NCBI GenBank assembly: GCA_943704495.1
Contig: CALSCR010002848.1
Location: forward strand, 1,905-30,131
Direction: 5' to 3'
From: Pigoraptor chileana
Lineage: Eukaryota; Opisthokonta; Filasterea
DNA length: 28,227 bases
Shown: positions 1-9,710 of the stretch, in pieces
How positions within the stretch are numbered: the first letter of the stretch is position 1
Layout of the letters: every line of letters starts with the position of its first letter
Program-made: the position numbers and the translations under genes
Notes under the pieces: model-generated
The model's input: only the letters and a program-made list of their open reading frames with translations
Told to the model about the DNA's origin: nothing
The model's database searches: none

Positions 1-22
1 CCCCCCCCCCCCCCCCCCCCCC
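1..22. repeat. poly-C homopolymer at window edge
   Basis: The window opens with 22 consecutive C residues followed directly by a short T run. Nothing around it suggests a gene. It may be a genuine homopolymer or an assembly or contig-edge artefact; the sequence cannot tell these apart. Confidence 0.9.
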
Positions 23-370
23 TTTTTGAAACTGCGCATCCATGGTGATGCCGCACTGCTTGCCTCACTTTACTTTGTATTCTACCACTGGCACAAGGGT
101 ACTGAGCTCAGTCCTTGTACTGGCATCATTAAAGCCATCTGAGTCGACCAAAGCTAATTTATAACTACTAAGCTTAGTATTGACAAATGTATGAGAACAC
201 TTGGTATTGACCTTAATTGTCATACATAAGTTCATCAATAAGCAGGCTGTCCGTGGAAGTCACGGCAGGCGTTGAGCTGAATTGTAGTTACATCCTTCTC
301 CGTAAATCGAAGGAGATTCACGCATTTTACTGGCGGAGGAGAGGGCAGCACACTGGGCTTACTCTTTGCT

Positions 371-1479
371 ATGTCTCACCACGACGCGGTGCACTCGAGC
401 GGTGTGGGCGCAGGGACAGCAACTGCTGGCGCTCACGTGCTGTCGGCGGATGGCGCCGCCCCCACCCAGGAACCGAATCCCATCGAGCGGCTGGGAGACG
501 CACTCCGCGACAGGGAGAGGCTGTGGCCCATTGCCGCCGTGTTTGATGCGCAGGGACGCGTTCTTGCTTCCACTTTTGACGTTGAACCCGCCGAGATAGA
601 GTGAGTGCCTCGTGTCGCTTGTGTCATGTGGAGCGGCTGTTCTTACCCGCGCGCGGCAGTGTGGATGCGGTACCTACGGTCGCGAGCGCATTACGCTGCA
701 TTTCGCATTTATACACGTGATATGCACATGGCTTGTATTTCGCTTTTAATGACCACGCGTGAACCGCGGATGCAGCCAACTTGTTCACGCGTTCGACGGC
801 CACGACATTACCGTAACGCGGGGCATCGACTTTGATGGCGCGCATTTCGACGTACACAGGTGGGTCCTGAACGCGCACACTGTTGTGTTGGGTGCCAGAC
901 CGTCTGAATTCGTGTGAAGTTGGGGGTTTTTTTCGGGGGGGCCCATCGTACGTATGTTTATACATTTACGCCATTGCAGGTATTATGACAATATAATGTA
1001 TGGCAGGGAGCCATTTGGGACGGAGGGAGATGGATTTGCGATGTCCAAGGTATGTGGCCGACTGCTGCAGTGGCCCGTGGTGTGCACTATGTACCGTGTG
1101 CGAAAGGAGCGTGTGCTTATCAAAAGCACACGACATCCTTACGTGCGTGCGCACTCCCCGAAGAATATTGCATGCCCATCATCTACTTTCCCATATGCGG
1201 ATGGATTTGCTGAATGCTGATGCACGACCGCCGCAGACAATTGTGGCGTCGTCCAGACAGCCCGTCTTTGCCATAGTATCGTTCCCGCCAACAGTCCTGA
1301 CGGCGCAAGCAGTGCCTGAGCTGCGCCGCTTCTGCCAAAACTACGGTTTGTACTCCCTTCGTGTCGTCCCTGCCAGTCCACATGAACCCATGGGTTCTGT
1401 TTCTTCCTGCCGCAATGCATGCATCGCGATTCTCGAACGCCGCCCTATACCTATGATGTACATGTATATGAGTGCATGA
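371..1479 (+). CDS. PFN: profilin
   Basis: Profilin binds G-actin and polyproline ligands and controls actin polymerisation in the cytoplasm. Four exons join in phase: 371-600, 776-859, 980-1049 and 1237-1479. The joined protein has the family order: an N-terminal helix region with LWPIAAVFDAQGRVLAST, then a GIDFDGAHFDVHR strand pair, then IMYGREPFGTEGDGFAMSK, then TIVASSRQPVFAIVSF, and the C-terminal helix AVPELRRFCQNYGL. About 25 residues precede the usual start, so it is longer at the N-terminus than typical 125-140 residue profilins. Read straight through, the last exon adds about 40 unrelated residues after NYGL to a stop at 1479. A donor-like GT at 1346 could instead remove this tail, so the 3' end is uncertain. 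The start is the first ATG in the frame of the conserved exon. Fold assignment rests on motif order, not on an alignment. Confidence 0.82.
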
Positions 1480-1761
1480 TCTTCGCACCGAAGCTTACAC
1501 TGGTTGCCATTCTTCTATCATCTGACGCAACCCCTCACTTCCAACGTGTCGGTTCAGTTGAAACACTGTGAGGAGGAGAGTCCACAGAGTGCTCTACCGT
1601 GCACACACTGGCGGACATCCCCGTCAACTCAGCAGGGCATTCCGGAGGCGTATGCGATAGTGCTCGTGATTGTATGACAGACCCAGCCGTATGATCGCCG
1701 GCGGGCGGGATTGGCCAGGCATTTCATTCCACTCACAATACGGTGTCCACGGCGGCGCCCC

Positions 1762-2835
1762 TCACTCTGACATGGGGCTGCCGAGGTCGTCGACTTCGCC
1801 CTTGGACGCAGCCGCATCGTCTTCGTCGTCGTCAAAGTTCTTGTTGAGCAGTGCCGCCCGCATGTTGTAGTGTTCTTTGCGGTGCTTTGCAAACTCGGCA
1901 TGTTTGCGCTTTGTGTCCTCGTCGTCCTCGGCATGTGCGCCGTCGCTGTCGTCGCTGTCGTCTGTGTCTGATGTGACGGACACTGTAGTTGTGGGGCAAC
2001 ACAGTTATGTGGGAAGCGGTTGTGAGTGAGATGCCAAAAGTGGTGTGAGTGCATTGCCTGCATTCAACCTGCGATTGTGAAGATGGCGAATGTTGACCAA
2101 AGTTTGCAGAAATATAAAGAATATCAGAGCAGAGAGTGTGTAGTGTGCGAAAAGTGGATACATCTGCCACGTGCCTCTGCGTTGTCGTGACGACGATCCC
2201 AGTCGCTGCGCTATATCCTCGGCATCCAGGTGCTCCACACTTCCGACACGCGAGCGCGGTTGAAGCGGATCTGCGTGCAAGGTAGTTGCCGTTTAGCCAT
2301 TCATGTCTGAGGCGGTCGGTGCGTCATGCGTATTGGCACTCGCACTCCCAACGCATACACACACCAGTCTGCCACTATGTTGACCGTGACCATGCGAACG
2401 TTGATGTAGCGCGGGTGATTGAACCGCCCACCTCCAAGCTCTAGCGGAATATCCACATCCGTCGCTGGTTCATACACCTGGTATGGCGTCTTAGGCTCAT
2501 CGATCTTCATTGTGCCGTACTCTACGCCTGCGGCGGCCTCGTGCCTTTGCAGGTTGTCCTCGTCCCATTTCAGACTGCCACGCATACATGAGCAGTTGCA
2601 AATGAGAGCGAGATGCCAGCAAAACAGGGCTTAGAAAGGTGAGGCATAAGCTCAGTGATGGACCTCCTGTGCAAGGCATCGCTCCAGTGACTCCTGCAAG
2701 TTCTGTGTTTGGGCATAACACTGCTACACTGCGCAACTTGCATCACAAGCAACCACCACATAAACGCAAAGCAACGCACATTTTCTGGTGTGGATCATTC
2801 GGCCCCCGCTTCAGAATGCCATGATGCTCCATCAT
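1762..2835 (-). CDS. PPP1R2: protein phosphatase 1 inhibitor-2
   Basis: Inhibitor-2 binds and blocks the PP1 catalytic subunit and is released by phosphorylation of its TP site. Best exons on the minus strand: 2835-2780, 2574-2432, 2270-2171 and 1954-1762, giving about 163 residues (human about 205). All three PP1-contact regions are visible. The first is MMEHHGILKR (family KGILK). The second is KWDEDNL followed by TMKIDEPKTPYQVYEP, where human has KIDEPSTPYH and the Thr is the GSK3 site. The third is KRKHAEFAKHRKEHYNM (human RKLHYNE), the segment that reaches the PP1 active site; the usual Glu after HYN is Met here. A short EDIAQRL segment matches the PDILARKL region. The first lysine of KGILK is His. 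The exon 3/4 junction is the weakest: acceptors lie close together in a GAC/AGC repeat. The C-terminus is acidic, as in the family. Confidence 0.85.
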
Positions 2836-3415
2836 ACGCAGGCCGTTATGGAAACGTCGTGTTTGGTTGTCACTCTATCTTTGTCAGTCAAATTACGCGC
2901 AAAGAAGAGGGATCCTTTGGTCGGCTTCGTCTTTCCTTGGCGTTGAACTGCACACCGGCGATTGAAGTTGCTCACAATTTACAAGTGGCTAGAAGTGTCA
3001 TACATACTACAACCATCCCCTTGCCTGAACATATTAAAGACCGCCAAGGGAAATGCATTTCTGGGTGGAACTTCATGAGTTCACGCACGGAATGCCAGTG
3101 ACGAGTGACCTCGCACCACGGCTGAGTGCTTCCGTGCCGCCTGACTCACTGACACTCTCACTGAGCAGTTCCACTTTGGCGCAGGCACGTGACTGCTGAG
3201 ATCGCCAGCACGTGCAAGCCCAGCCACTACTAATGCTGATCTGACTCTTTAATGCTTTTTGCAGTGCGACTGAAATCAGCGTTTCAAACCAAAACGATTG
3301 TACCTGCATTCATAAAATAAGACAAGATACAGCAAGGGCACACTCGCAAACGTCGTCCCTTGGTCAAACATTCGATCTTTCGTTTCGTGCAGTTGAAATC
3401 CAATACTCTGGAGCC
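2836..3415. promoter_or_regulatory. divergent promoter region, PP1 inhibitor-2 / SURF2
   Basis: These 580 bases separate two divergently read genes and hold no convincing exon. Two CACGTG E-box cores lie at 3186-3191 and 3209-3214, 23 bases apart. A GTGCAG at 3388-3393, just before the SURF2 ATG, could be the acceptor of a 5' UTR intron. A shared bidirectional promoter is inferred from gene orientation. Confidence 0.4.
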
Positions 3416-5274
3416 ATGGAGCCGCTAATGGAGCGGCTGCTGTCCTCGCACAAAGACGAATTAATTACGCTTGAATCTGGTCGGGTACGTCCTCTGTGAA
3501 CTCTGCGGAAGAGTTTGGATATAAGAGATAGATATAGAGAGATGTAGGAGTCAACCCATTGTCATAGGCGCTGTGCCCATGGACGCACAAGAGCGGGAGA
3601 GCGCGTGTGTGTGTGTGTGTGTGTTGCGCGTGTATATATGTGTGCGTGTGCGTGTGTGCGTGTGTGTGTAGTATATATGTGTGTGTATGTATGTGGTGGT
3701 TGTTTAGTCGTCAGGGTGTTGCCTTTCACGCCACTAATCCTTATCAGTACCAAACACACTGATATGCAGATACAAGCCGTGCTGACAAAACACGAAATGC
3801 CTCCCCGTGCTGACGTTGTGAGCGCGTATCTTGCGTCTGCAAAGTATGTACGCGTCAAAGGAAAGTCGGCTTACGATTACGACAAACACCTCCCACATAT
3901 TGCGCCCCATAAGGCTGATGGGTGAGTCGTCGCTGCGTTGTTTTTGCGTTGTGATACTGCTGGTTGCATGAGTTGTTTGCTGTAGCGTCAGACTCTGAAC
4001 CGCCATCTATCTGCATCACGCGCCCCCTCCCCCTCCCCGTCCCCGCACCACCAGGAATCTTCTGTTCTGCAAGCTGACGCGGAGGGTTATTAACAGACGA
4101 CCGGATGAGGTGGAGCGACACGTCAATGGGAAGCGTTTCAAGAGACTTCTTGCAAAGTGTGAGTGGGCTCCTATTGTGCCTGTCTGGCAATCTCATGTGC
4201 GTGGACACGCCATATGGCTTTCCATTGTCATGACCTATGCCTTCCTTGCCGTCGTTGTGCATCGATGTTCTCAGTGGAGTCTGGGGATGGCGACACCAAG
4301 AATGTATCTGATGAGGAGTTGTGGGTCCCGGAAGAATTTGTCGAAGTTGAGCGACGGTCGAAACGACGGGAATTGGCATGTGAGTTCTCTTTGCGCGGCG
4401 GTGACTATGGTGTGATGTGAAGGTATTGAATCTCATGTGCAGCGCACCACCTTGTTTGTCACTGACCCATTTGCACACGCACAACCGATGCAGGCATTGG
4501 AATGGAGGACGAAATGGAAGATGATGTGGGCTCCGGTACTGACGGCGCCGATGCCCTCAGTGATGGCGACAGTGACGCCGGCAGTGCGGCAGACGGAGAT
4601 GACACCCCTGACGGAGATGGCGCGGCCGCTGCGTCTGAGGAAGACGAGGACATATATCCCGCAGACGGCCCCCTTCGCCCGCCCCGCAAGCGCAAGGGCC
4701 GCGATGACGACGCGATTGCAAGTGACGACGACAGTGACGCAATAGAGGAGAGTGGCGATGACAGCGGCAGTGGGGATGAGGTCGAGGGCGAAATGGATCT
4801 TGGCGGTGGTAAACACAGTGACGATAGCGGCGACAGTGAAGAAAGCGCCGACAGCGACGACAGTGGCGCCCCTAAGAAAAAGGGCAAGAGGAATTCCAGG
4901 TGAGAGCTTTCTCTCGCTCACTCTATTGTTGTTGCTGTCGAGAACATGGAAGACTGCGAATGCCCTTTTTTCGGTGAAGTTAATGGAAAATGCCAAAACT
5001 GACGCGCTTATCGTATTCCTTGTTGTGTCCGGGCAGCGGCGTGCAAAGGACTGGCAAGGGCACACGTGGCGTGCGTGGCGCGCGTGGAACATCCGGGGAC
5101 AGCCGTGGGGGCAGCAGTGGCCGTGGATTTAGCCCGCGTGGGGGCAATGGAGGTAATAGGGGCCGCGGGGGCAGCCAGCGCAGTGGAAGTGGCGGTGGGG
5201 CGGATGCACCTCCCGCCAAGCGGCGTAACACCGGGCCTGATCAGTCGGGGCGTGGCAGGCGGAGGGATGCATAG
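3416..5274 (+). CDS. SURF2: SURF2 (surfeit locus protein 2) with acidic and RGG-rich tail
   Basis: SURF2 is a conserved nuclear/nucleolar protein linked in the literature to ribosome biogenesis. Six exons join in phase: 3416-3484, 3770-3921, 4055-4158, 4275-4379, 4494-4899 and 5037-5274, giving 357 residues (human 256). Residues 1-110 carry the SURF2 core: LESGRIQAVLTKHEMP, a VRVKGKSAYDYDKHLPHI segment, NLLFCKLTRRVINRRPDEV, and RHVNGKRFKRLLAK. A linker with DEELWVPEEF follows. Residues about 145-270 are extremely acidic (Asp/Ser/Glu/Gly) with basic nuclear-signal-like stretches PPRKRKGR and PKKKGKR. The last exon encodes a glycine/arginine-rich tail with many RG and RGG motifs (about residues 285-345), ending in GRGRRRDA. 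The family has an acidic and basic C-terminus; the RGG tail is unusual. The start ATG gives MEPLMERLLSSHKDEL, which fits the family N-terminus. Confidence 0.92.
3539..3593 (+). repeat. interspersed repeat, copy 1 (SURF2 intron 1)
   Basis: Positions 3539-3583 match 19679-19723 at 39 of 45 bases, in the same orientation on the + strand. The best-kept core, starting CATTGTC and including TAGGCGCTGTGCCCATGGA, has one mismatch in 27. Similarity continues with an ACAAGAG after a small gap. The left flank is purine-rich (AGAGATAGATATAGAGA) and the right flank runs into a TG microsatellite. Confidence 0.8.
3601..3697. repeat. TG/TA microsatellite in SURF2 intron 1
   Basis: An imperfect (GT)n tract is interrupted by GC and TATATA blocks. 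It directly follows interspersed repeat copy 1 and lies inside the first SURF2 intron (3485-3769). Confidence 0.9.
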
Positions 5275-5817
5275 CTCTTTTATTGTGCCTTGCCCGTCCA
5301 GCCCCTTGGCCTGTTTGCGTCGTGCAAATGAAATCAACGCTGTGTGTGGTCTGAATGTGGGCCAACTAACTGCCGGCCAGTTTACTCACCGGCTGCCTGT
5401 CAGTCAGCCCTTCAAGTTGGTGTTGCCAAACAAGAGTAACCGCAATCTCGCAACAATTATAGTCATCACGTGATGTCAGTCTGATGATTCACGAAAATGA
5501 AGACGCACAGAGTGACAGAAGAGTCGGTGACTGCACACGTCAGCAGCACTACCGAACACCGTGTTCACAAGCAAAAGGAATCAACCTCGCGCGACACACT
5601 TTCTGGAGAGCCATTCGAGTGCAGCTCGCGTGTTTAAACTCATCTGTTCCCGCTTTGTTGAGCTGAGGACAAGATATTTGATTCTGTTTGCAGCCTTGTG
5701 GCGCCTCCGCTGTGGTCCACAGAGTGCCATTTGCCGCTTGTCGCCACTACTCCCTTCGTATTGGTCGAGTCCCATTCCACCGTCGCCTTTGCTCTTTGCA
5801 CGCAAGGCAGCCTAAAA
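5275..5817. other. intergenic, SURF2 3' end to HRD1 start
   Basis: No exon with recognisable protein similarity was seen. A perfect 10-base palindrome ATCACGTGAT lies at 5465-5474, about 345 bases before the HRD1 ATG. The remainder should hold the SURF2 3' UTR and the HRD1 promoter and 5' UTR. Confidence 0.5.
5465..5474. promoter_or_regulatory. ATCACGTGAT E-box palindrome upstream of HRD1
   Basis: This extended E-box (CACGTG core flanked by AT) is a typical site for bHLH or bHLH-ZIP factors. The same 10 bases occur at 13336-13345 in another intergenic region. Binding is inferred from the motif only. Confidence 0.4.
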
Positions 5818-8800
5818 ATGAATCTCGCGTATGTGGGCCTAAGTTCGGCGCTGACGGCGCTTGTCGTCGCGCACACATATGTTCAGAAGGAGCAGTTTTA
5901 TCCGACGGTTGTCCAAATTACGCGGTCGAGTGGCAGCATGATGGTGCGTCCACAGGCTGTCTCATGCAGTGCGTCGCATTTGTTGTCTTATGAGTCGCCC
6001 GCATATGAAGTCCGAATCAGCACTTCTGCTTTTGCGTATGCCTGCGCATCGCTGCGGCACCTCACTCCACCGACCACTCACACTGCCACTGCCACTGCCA
6101 CTGACCTGGCATCCCCGCTTGCCGCAGGTCATGTACAACATGGCCCTTGTGCTTGTCGTTCTCTTTGGCAAGATCATGCAGCGCCTGTTTTTTGGCCAAC
6201 TGCGCGCCATTGAGGTCGAGGTGGGTTGTTGCGGCTGTTGCATGTGACCGTCTGTCTCTTTTGAACAATCTCCCTCTATACGTGCGCGAGAGTTAGTGCC
6301 GTGTAACGTCGATTCACACGTGCGCATGATCTGCCATCAATAGCACATCACATACCACCGTTTCGCATGTATTCATCATAGCGCATCCAAATCCACATTC
6401 CGCAGCACTTGTATGAGCGGTCATGGTATGCCGTGACGGAGACCTGTCTCGCCATGTCCATCTTCCGCGACGAGTTCAACTCGAACTTTGTCGTCTTTTT
6501 CACCGTACTTTTGTTTCTCAAGATATTTCATTGGCTTGCCCAAGACCGTGTTGACTTTGTGAGTCTGGGCGCGGGTGCCCTGGTTTACTACGAACGCCCA
6601 TTCCTCTCTAAGTTCCTCTCTTCTTAGTCATATGTGATGTGTGTATGTGTTATTGTGTCTGTGTGTCTGTGTTTCTGTGTGTCTGTGTGTCTGTATGTAT
6701 GTATGCATGGTCTGTGCGCATCATATGTGTTGCTTGTGTATATATCCGTACATTAACTGGGATTACCATCTTCTTAACCGCGCTGACCTTACCGTCTTGC
6801 TGCCGTTTTCTTGCCCGGGATGTGCAGATGGAACAGAGCCCAGGCGTGTCGTGGCTGTTTTATTCCCGCACAGTTGCGGTGATCACCGTCCTTGCCGTCC
6901 TGGATGCGTGGTTTGTATACCACGCCGTCACATACTCCCTTGTCAAAGGGCCTTCGATGCAGCTGCTCTTTGGGTTTGAGGTGGGCACAAATCTTGCCAT
7001 TTGCACCGGCGTCATGGCGTGTTGTTGTCTGCGGGAGTGTCTGTGCTGCATAATTGCGTCGCTATGGCAGCTCAGCTGACATGTTGTGCCGCTTCTGCCT
7101 CAACACCAGTTTATTGTGCTGAGCACAATGCTCGTCACCACCTTCTTCAAGTTCATCATGCACACCATCGACCTCCAGAGCGAACACCCCTGGGACAACA
7201 AGTCCACCTACGTCTTCTATCTGGAATTGACAATGGGTACGTAAACCCCATGGGTCGCTGAATGCTGTGGACTAATGCGTGTGTTGTTTGGTGTGTGAGT
7301 TGGTGTGTGAATTGGGTTCTCCAAGAAAACCGACAATGTCCATCTACTGTCAAACGCACGACCGGAATCAAATGCACTCGTGATGACATTGTGCGCTTTT
7401 TTGTCCTGCTTCGCTGCTCTCTGCACTGCCACCAGACTTTGTGCGCCTCATCGTCTACGTCCTCTTCTTTGCGATTGTATACAAGTACTATGGCATGCCG
7501 TTGCACATTGTGCGCGACCTCTACATGACATTCCGCTCGTTTGTTAAGCGCGTTAACGACTTTTTCCAGTACCGTCGCGCCACGGCGAACATGAACCAGA
7601 GGTAAAGCTTGCACTCACATAACGTTCACTGTGGCTTCAGCCGACCTGTAAATGCTCAATTCGTGCCATACCCCTCAGGTATCCCGATGCGACACGCGAG
7701 GAGCTTGCGTCTGTGGACAACACGTGCATTATCTGCCGGGAGGAGATGACATCAGCCAAGCGGCTTCCCTGTGGCCATGTCTTCCACCTGCATTGCCTGC
7801 GCTCGTGGCTGGAACGACAGCAGACATGCCCCACGTGCCGCGCACCGGTCATCCAGGATGCAGGTATATATATATATATATATATATATATTGTCTTGCG
7901 TGTGTGCGTGTGTGCGTGTGTGCTTATGTGTGTGTGAAAGTGTGAATGCACCACCACTACTCCGTTCCGATTCCTGTTCCGTCTGTCGGCTTATACTGAG
8001 TTGGATAGTGATGCCTCCTTCCATCCTCGCCTCACAGCAGTCATACATATTTTTGCTCCGCTCACTCTGTTTCACCAACCACTTCATATGAAATACAGCG
8101 CGTGCTACACCCTCCGTCGGCGCGAACGCAGCAGCAAATGCGACGCCGGCCGTGGGGACGAATGCGGGATCGAATGCGGGCGCTGGCGTTCAGGTGCCCT
8201 CGGCTGCCGCATTGGGCGGTGTGCCTTCTGTTCAATGGACGCTGCCTCCGGGAATGGGCGTGCCCTTTCCGCCCCCGCTGGCTATGCAAGGCAAGTGGCC
8301 ACCTGCGGGCGTGGATTCGCGTTGAACTAATCACTGTTGTGCGCGATTCGCTTGGCCTAGTAACCACGCACAATATTCATCATATTCTTATTGTGTGCAC
8401 GCCGCCCCTCCCTAATCGGGTGCAGATGGCACTCCGGTGGCCCCTCCGTTTGTCGGATTTCCGCCGCCATTCCTACCGTTTTCTTTCTTGCCGCCGATGA
8501 ACGGTTGGTGTACATCTGTACATCCCTGCACTCTCTGTTTCAGCGCATAAGCTCCCCATCCCTCAAAGTGTCTGCACACACTAGAAAACCTCGCACACAT
8601 TTAATTTACGGTGAATGTGTACCACGTGTGTCTTTGCGATTGCAGCCGAGCACCTGGCGCCGCTGCAGCCGCTTGAGGAGCTTGGGGAGGATGAGCTGCG
8701 CGCCATGGAGGGACGGGAGCGCGAGCATCTGGCCAGGCGCATCAAATTTCTCCGGGAAATGCAGTCTCACGTGAGCGGCATCATTGCCCGCTATGCACAG

Positions 8801-9016
8801 TACGAAAGCCTGATTGCGTCATTGCCCCCGCCTCCCGTGCCGATTGCAACGCCGCATGTCCCGACCACCGACGCGTCTGGGAGCGGACTATCGGAGCCAC
8901 GTGATGCCCCTGTGCACGGTGCGGAGGGCACCCGCGCCGACAACGAAGATGTTCCGGATGTGGAGGGAGTGCGACAGCGGCGAATGGAGCGTTTTGGCGC
9001 GGGCCGTGGATTGTAA
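5818..9016 (+). CDS. SYVN1: HRD1/synoviolin, ER-associated E3 ubiquitin ligase
   Basis: HRD1 is the multi-spanning ER membrane RING E3 that forms the retrotranslocation channel and ubiquitinates misfolded proteins in ERAD. Ten exons join in phase: 5818-5943, 6128-6220, 6406-6558, 6828-6980, 7110-7236, 7436-7601, 7679-7863, 8099-8290, 8426-8503 and 8646-9016, giving 547 residues. Family signatures appear in order: QFYPTVV, LFGKIMQRLFFGQLRA, ERSWYAVTETCLA, FLKIFHWLAQDRVDFMEQSP, HPWDNKSTYVFYLE and NMNQRYPDATREEL. The RING-H2 domain spans residues 289-326, with C289, C292, C304, H306, H309, C312, C323 and C326 and the tail RQQTCPTCRAPV. Exons 8-9 encode an Ala/Gly- and Pro/Phe-rich linker. The last exon has the conserved C-terminal helix (DELRAMEGREREHLARRIKFLREM) used for partner binding. 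Intron 8 (8291-8425) uses a GC donor. The ATG is preceded by AAAA and begins the first transmembrane segment at the family position. Confidence 0.97.
6637..6708. repeat. TGTC/TGTA-rich microsatellite in HRD1 intron 3
   Basis: Imperfect repeats of TGTGTCTG and TGTATG fill the start of the third HRD1 intron. It interrupts no exon. Confidence 0.8.
7864..7938. repeat. (TA)n then (TG)n microsatellite in HRD1 intron 7
   Basis: The tract begins at the splice donor: the intron's GTATAT start is itself the first unit of about 13 TA repeats, followed by TG/CG repeats. Length change here would sit beside the donor site that follows the RING exon. Confidence 0.9.
8291..8425 (+). other. GC-AG intron (HRD1 intron 8)
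   Basis: The donor reads AAG|GCAAGT and the acceptor TGCAG|AT. Only this junction joins both exons in the proline-rich frame (one base before, two after, encoding Asp). The nearby GT at 8295 would shift the frame into low-quality sequence. A GC donor with otherwise perfect consensus is the classical minor variant of U2 introns. Confidence 0.75.
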
Positions 9017-9057
9017 ATGGACCGCGAGAGTTTGCGTGTGTGGGCGTGCGTTATCAA

Positions 9058-9063
9058 AATAAA
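9058..9063 (+). terminator. AATAAA polyadenylation signal of HRD1
   Basis: A canonical AATAAA lies 42 bases after the HRD1 stop codon and just past a TG-rich stretch. It is a good candidate for the 3' end signal; no other gene in the window has one so clear. Confidence 0.6.
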
Positions 9064-9710
9064 TCAGCGGGGCAGGCCATTATGGACCCTCTCGATTATG
9101 GAGACCAATGGTATGATGGTCCATGGTCCACTTCATCGCATCAGAATCTCGAGCGTGTATGTAAAACGGATTCCCCTCTTGTCATAACGTCTCCATGATA
9201 CAATGTAGATGTAAACACCCTCCTTCACACACATACACACTCAGTGCCTGAAATACATTCTCACATCCGATTTCCTGAGGCACTCTCCAGCAGGAATGTT
9301 GTATGCTATATCTGTCCAGAATTCATCGAATTTTAGTTCATGAACCCAGATAAGACCAGCGAACATAACCAAACGCGCCGCACGCACGCCGCAAATCGAG
9401 TGCACTTTGACTAGTACTGTCAGGGACCGACGGGACTCCTGCTTGGCGGTGATTCAGGGCGCACGTGGCGCACCGCCAGACCAAAACGGTATGCTTTCTC
9501 TCTGATTATCCCGATCCCAAAACGGGGAATCCTGAGTGCGGACAACCACACAAGGATGAGAGGTGTCAGACATTTGTCGGACGGAATTAAGATTTACAGA
9601 CCACGCCCCAGTCAAGGCATAAACACTGATTCGTAATCGAACCCATTTCCCGTCTTTCAAACAACACCATCGCGCACCAGGGAGTCTAAGCAGAAAATCT
9701 AAAGGAAAAA
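9064..9710. other. intergenic between convergent HRD1 and ERO1
   Basis: This stretch should hold the 3' ends of both genes. A 36-codon open frame from an ATG at 9082 has no partner exon or recognisable similarity. On the minus strand a pyrimidine-rich TTTTCTGCTTAG just past the ERO1 stop could be an acceptor for an alternative ERO1 C-terminus. Confidence 0.4.

Noticed and set aside
217-546. Open frame of 109 codons at the left end
   Set aside because: It overlaps profilin exon 1 in another frame and has no family signature.
9082-9192. Short frame starting MDPLDYGDQWYDGPW after HRD1
   Set aside because: It lies 19 bases past the HRD1 AATAAA, is only 36 codons long and has no supporting downstream exon; probably flanking noncoding sequence.
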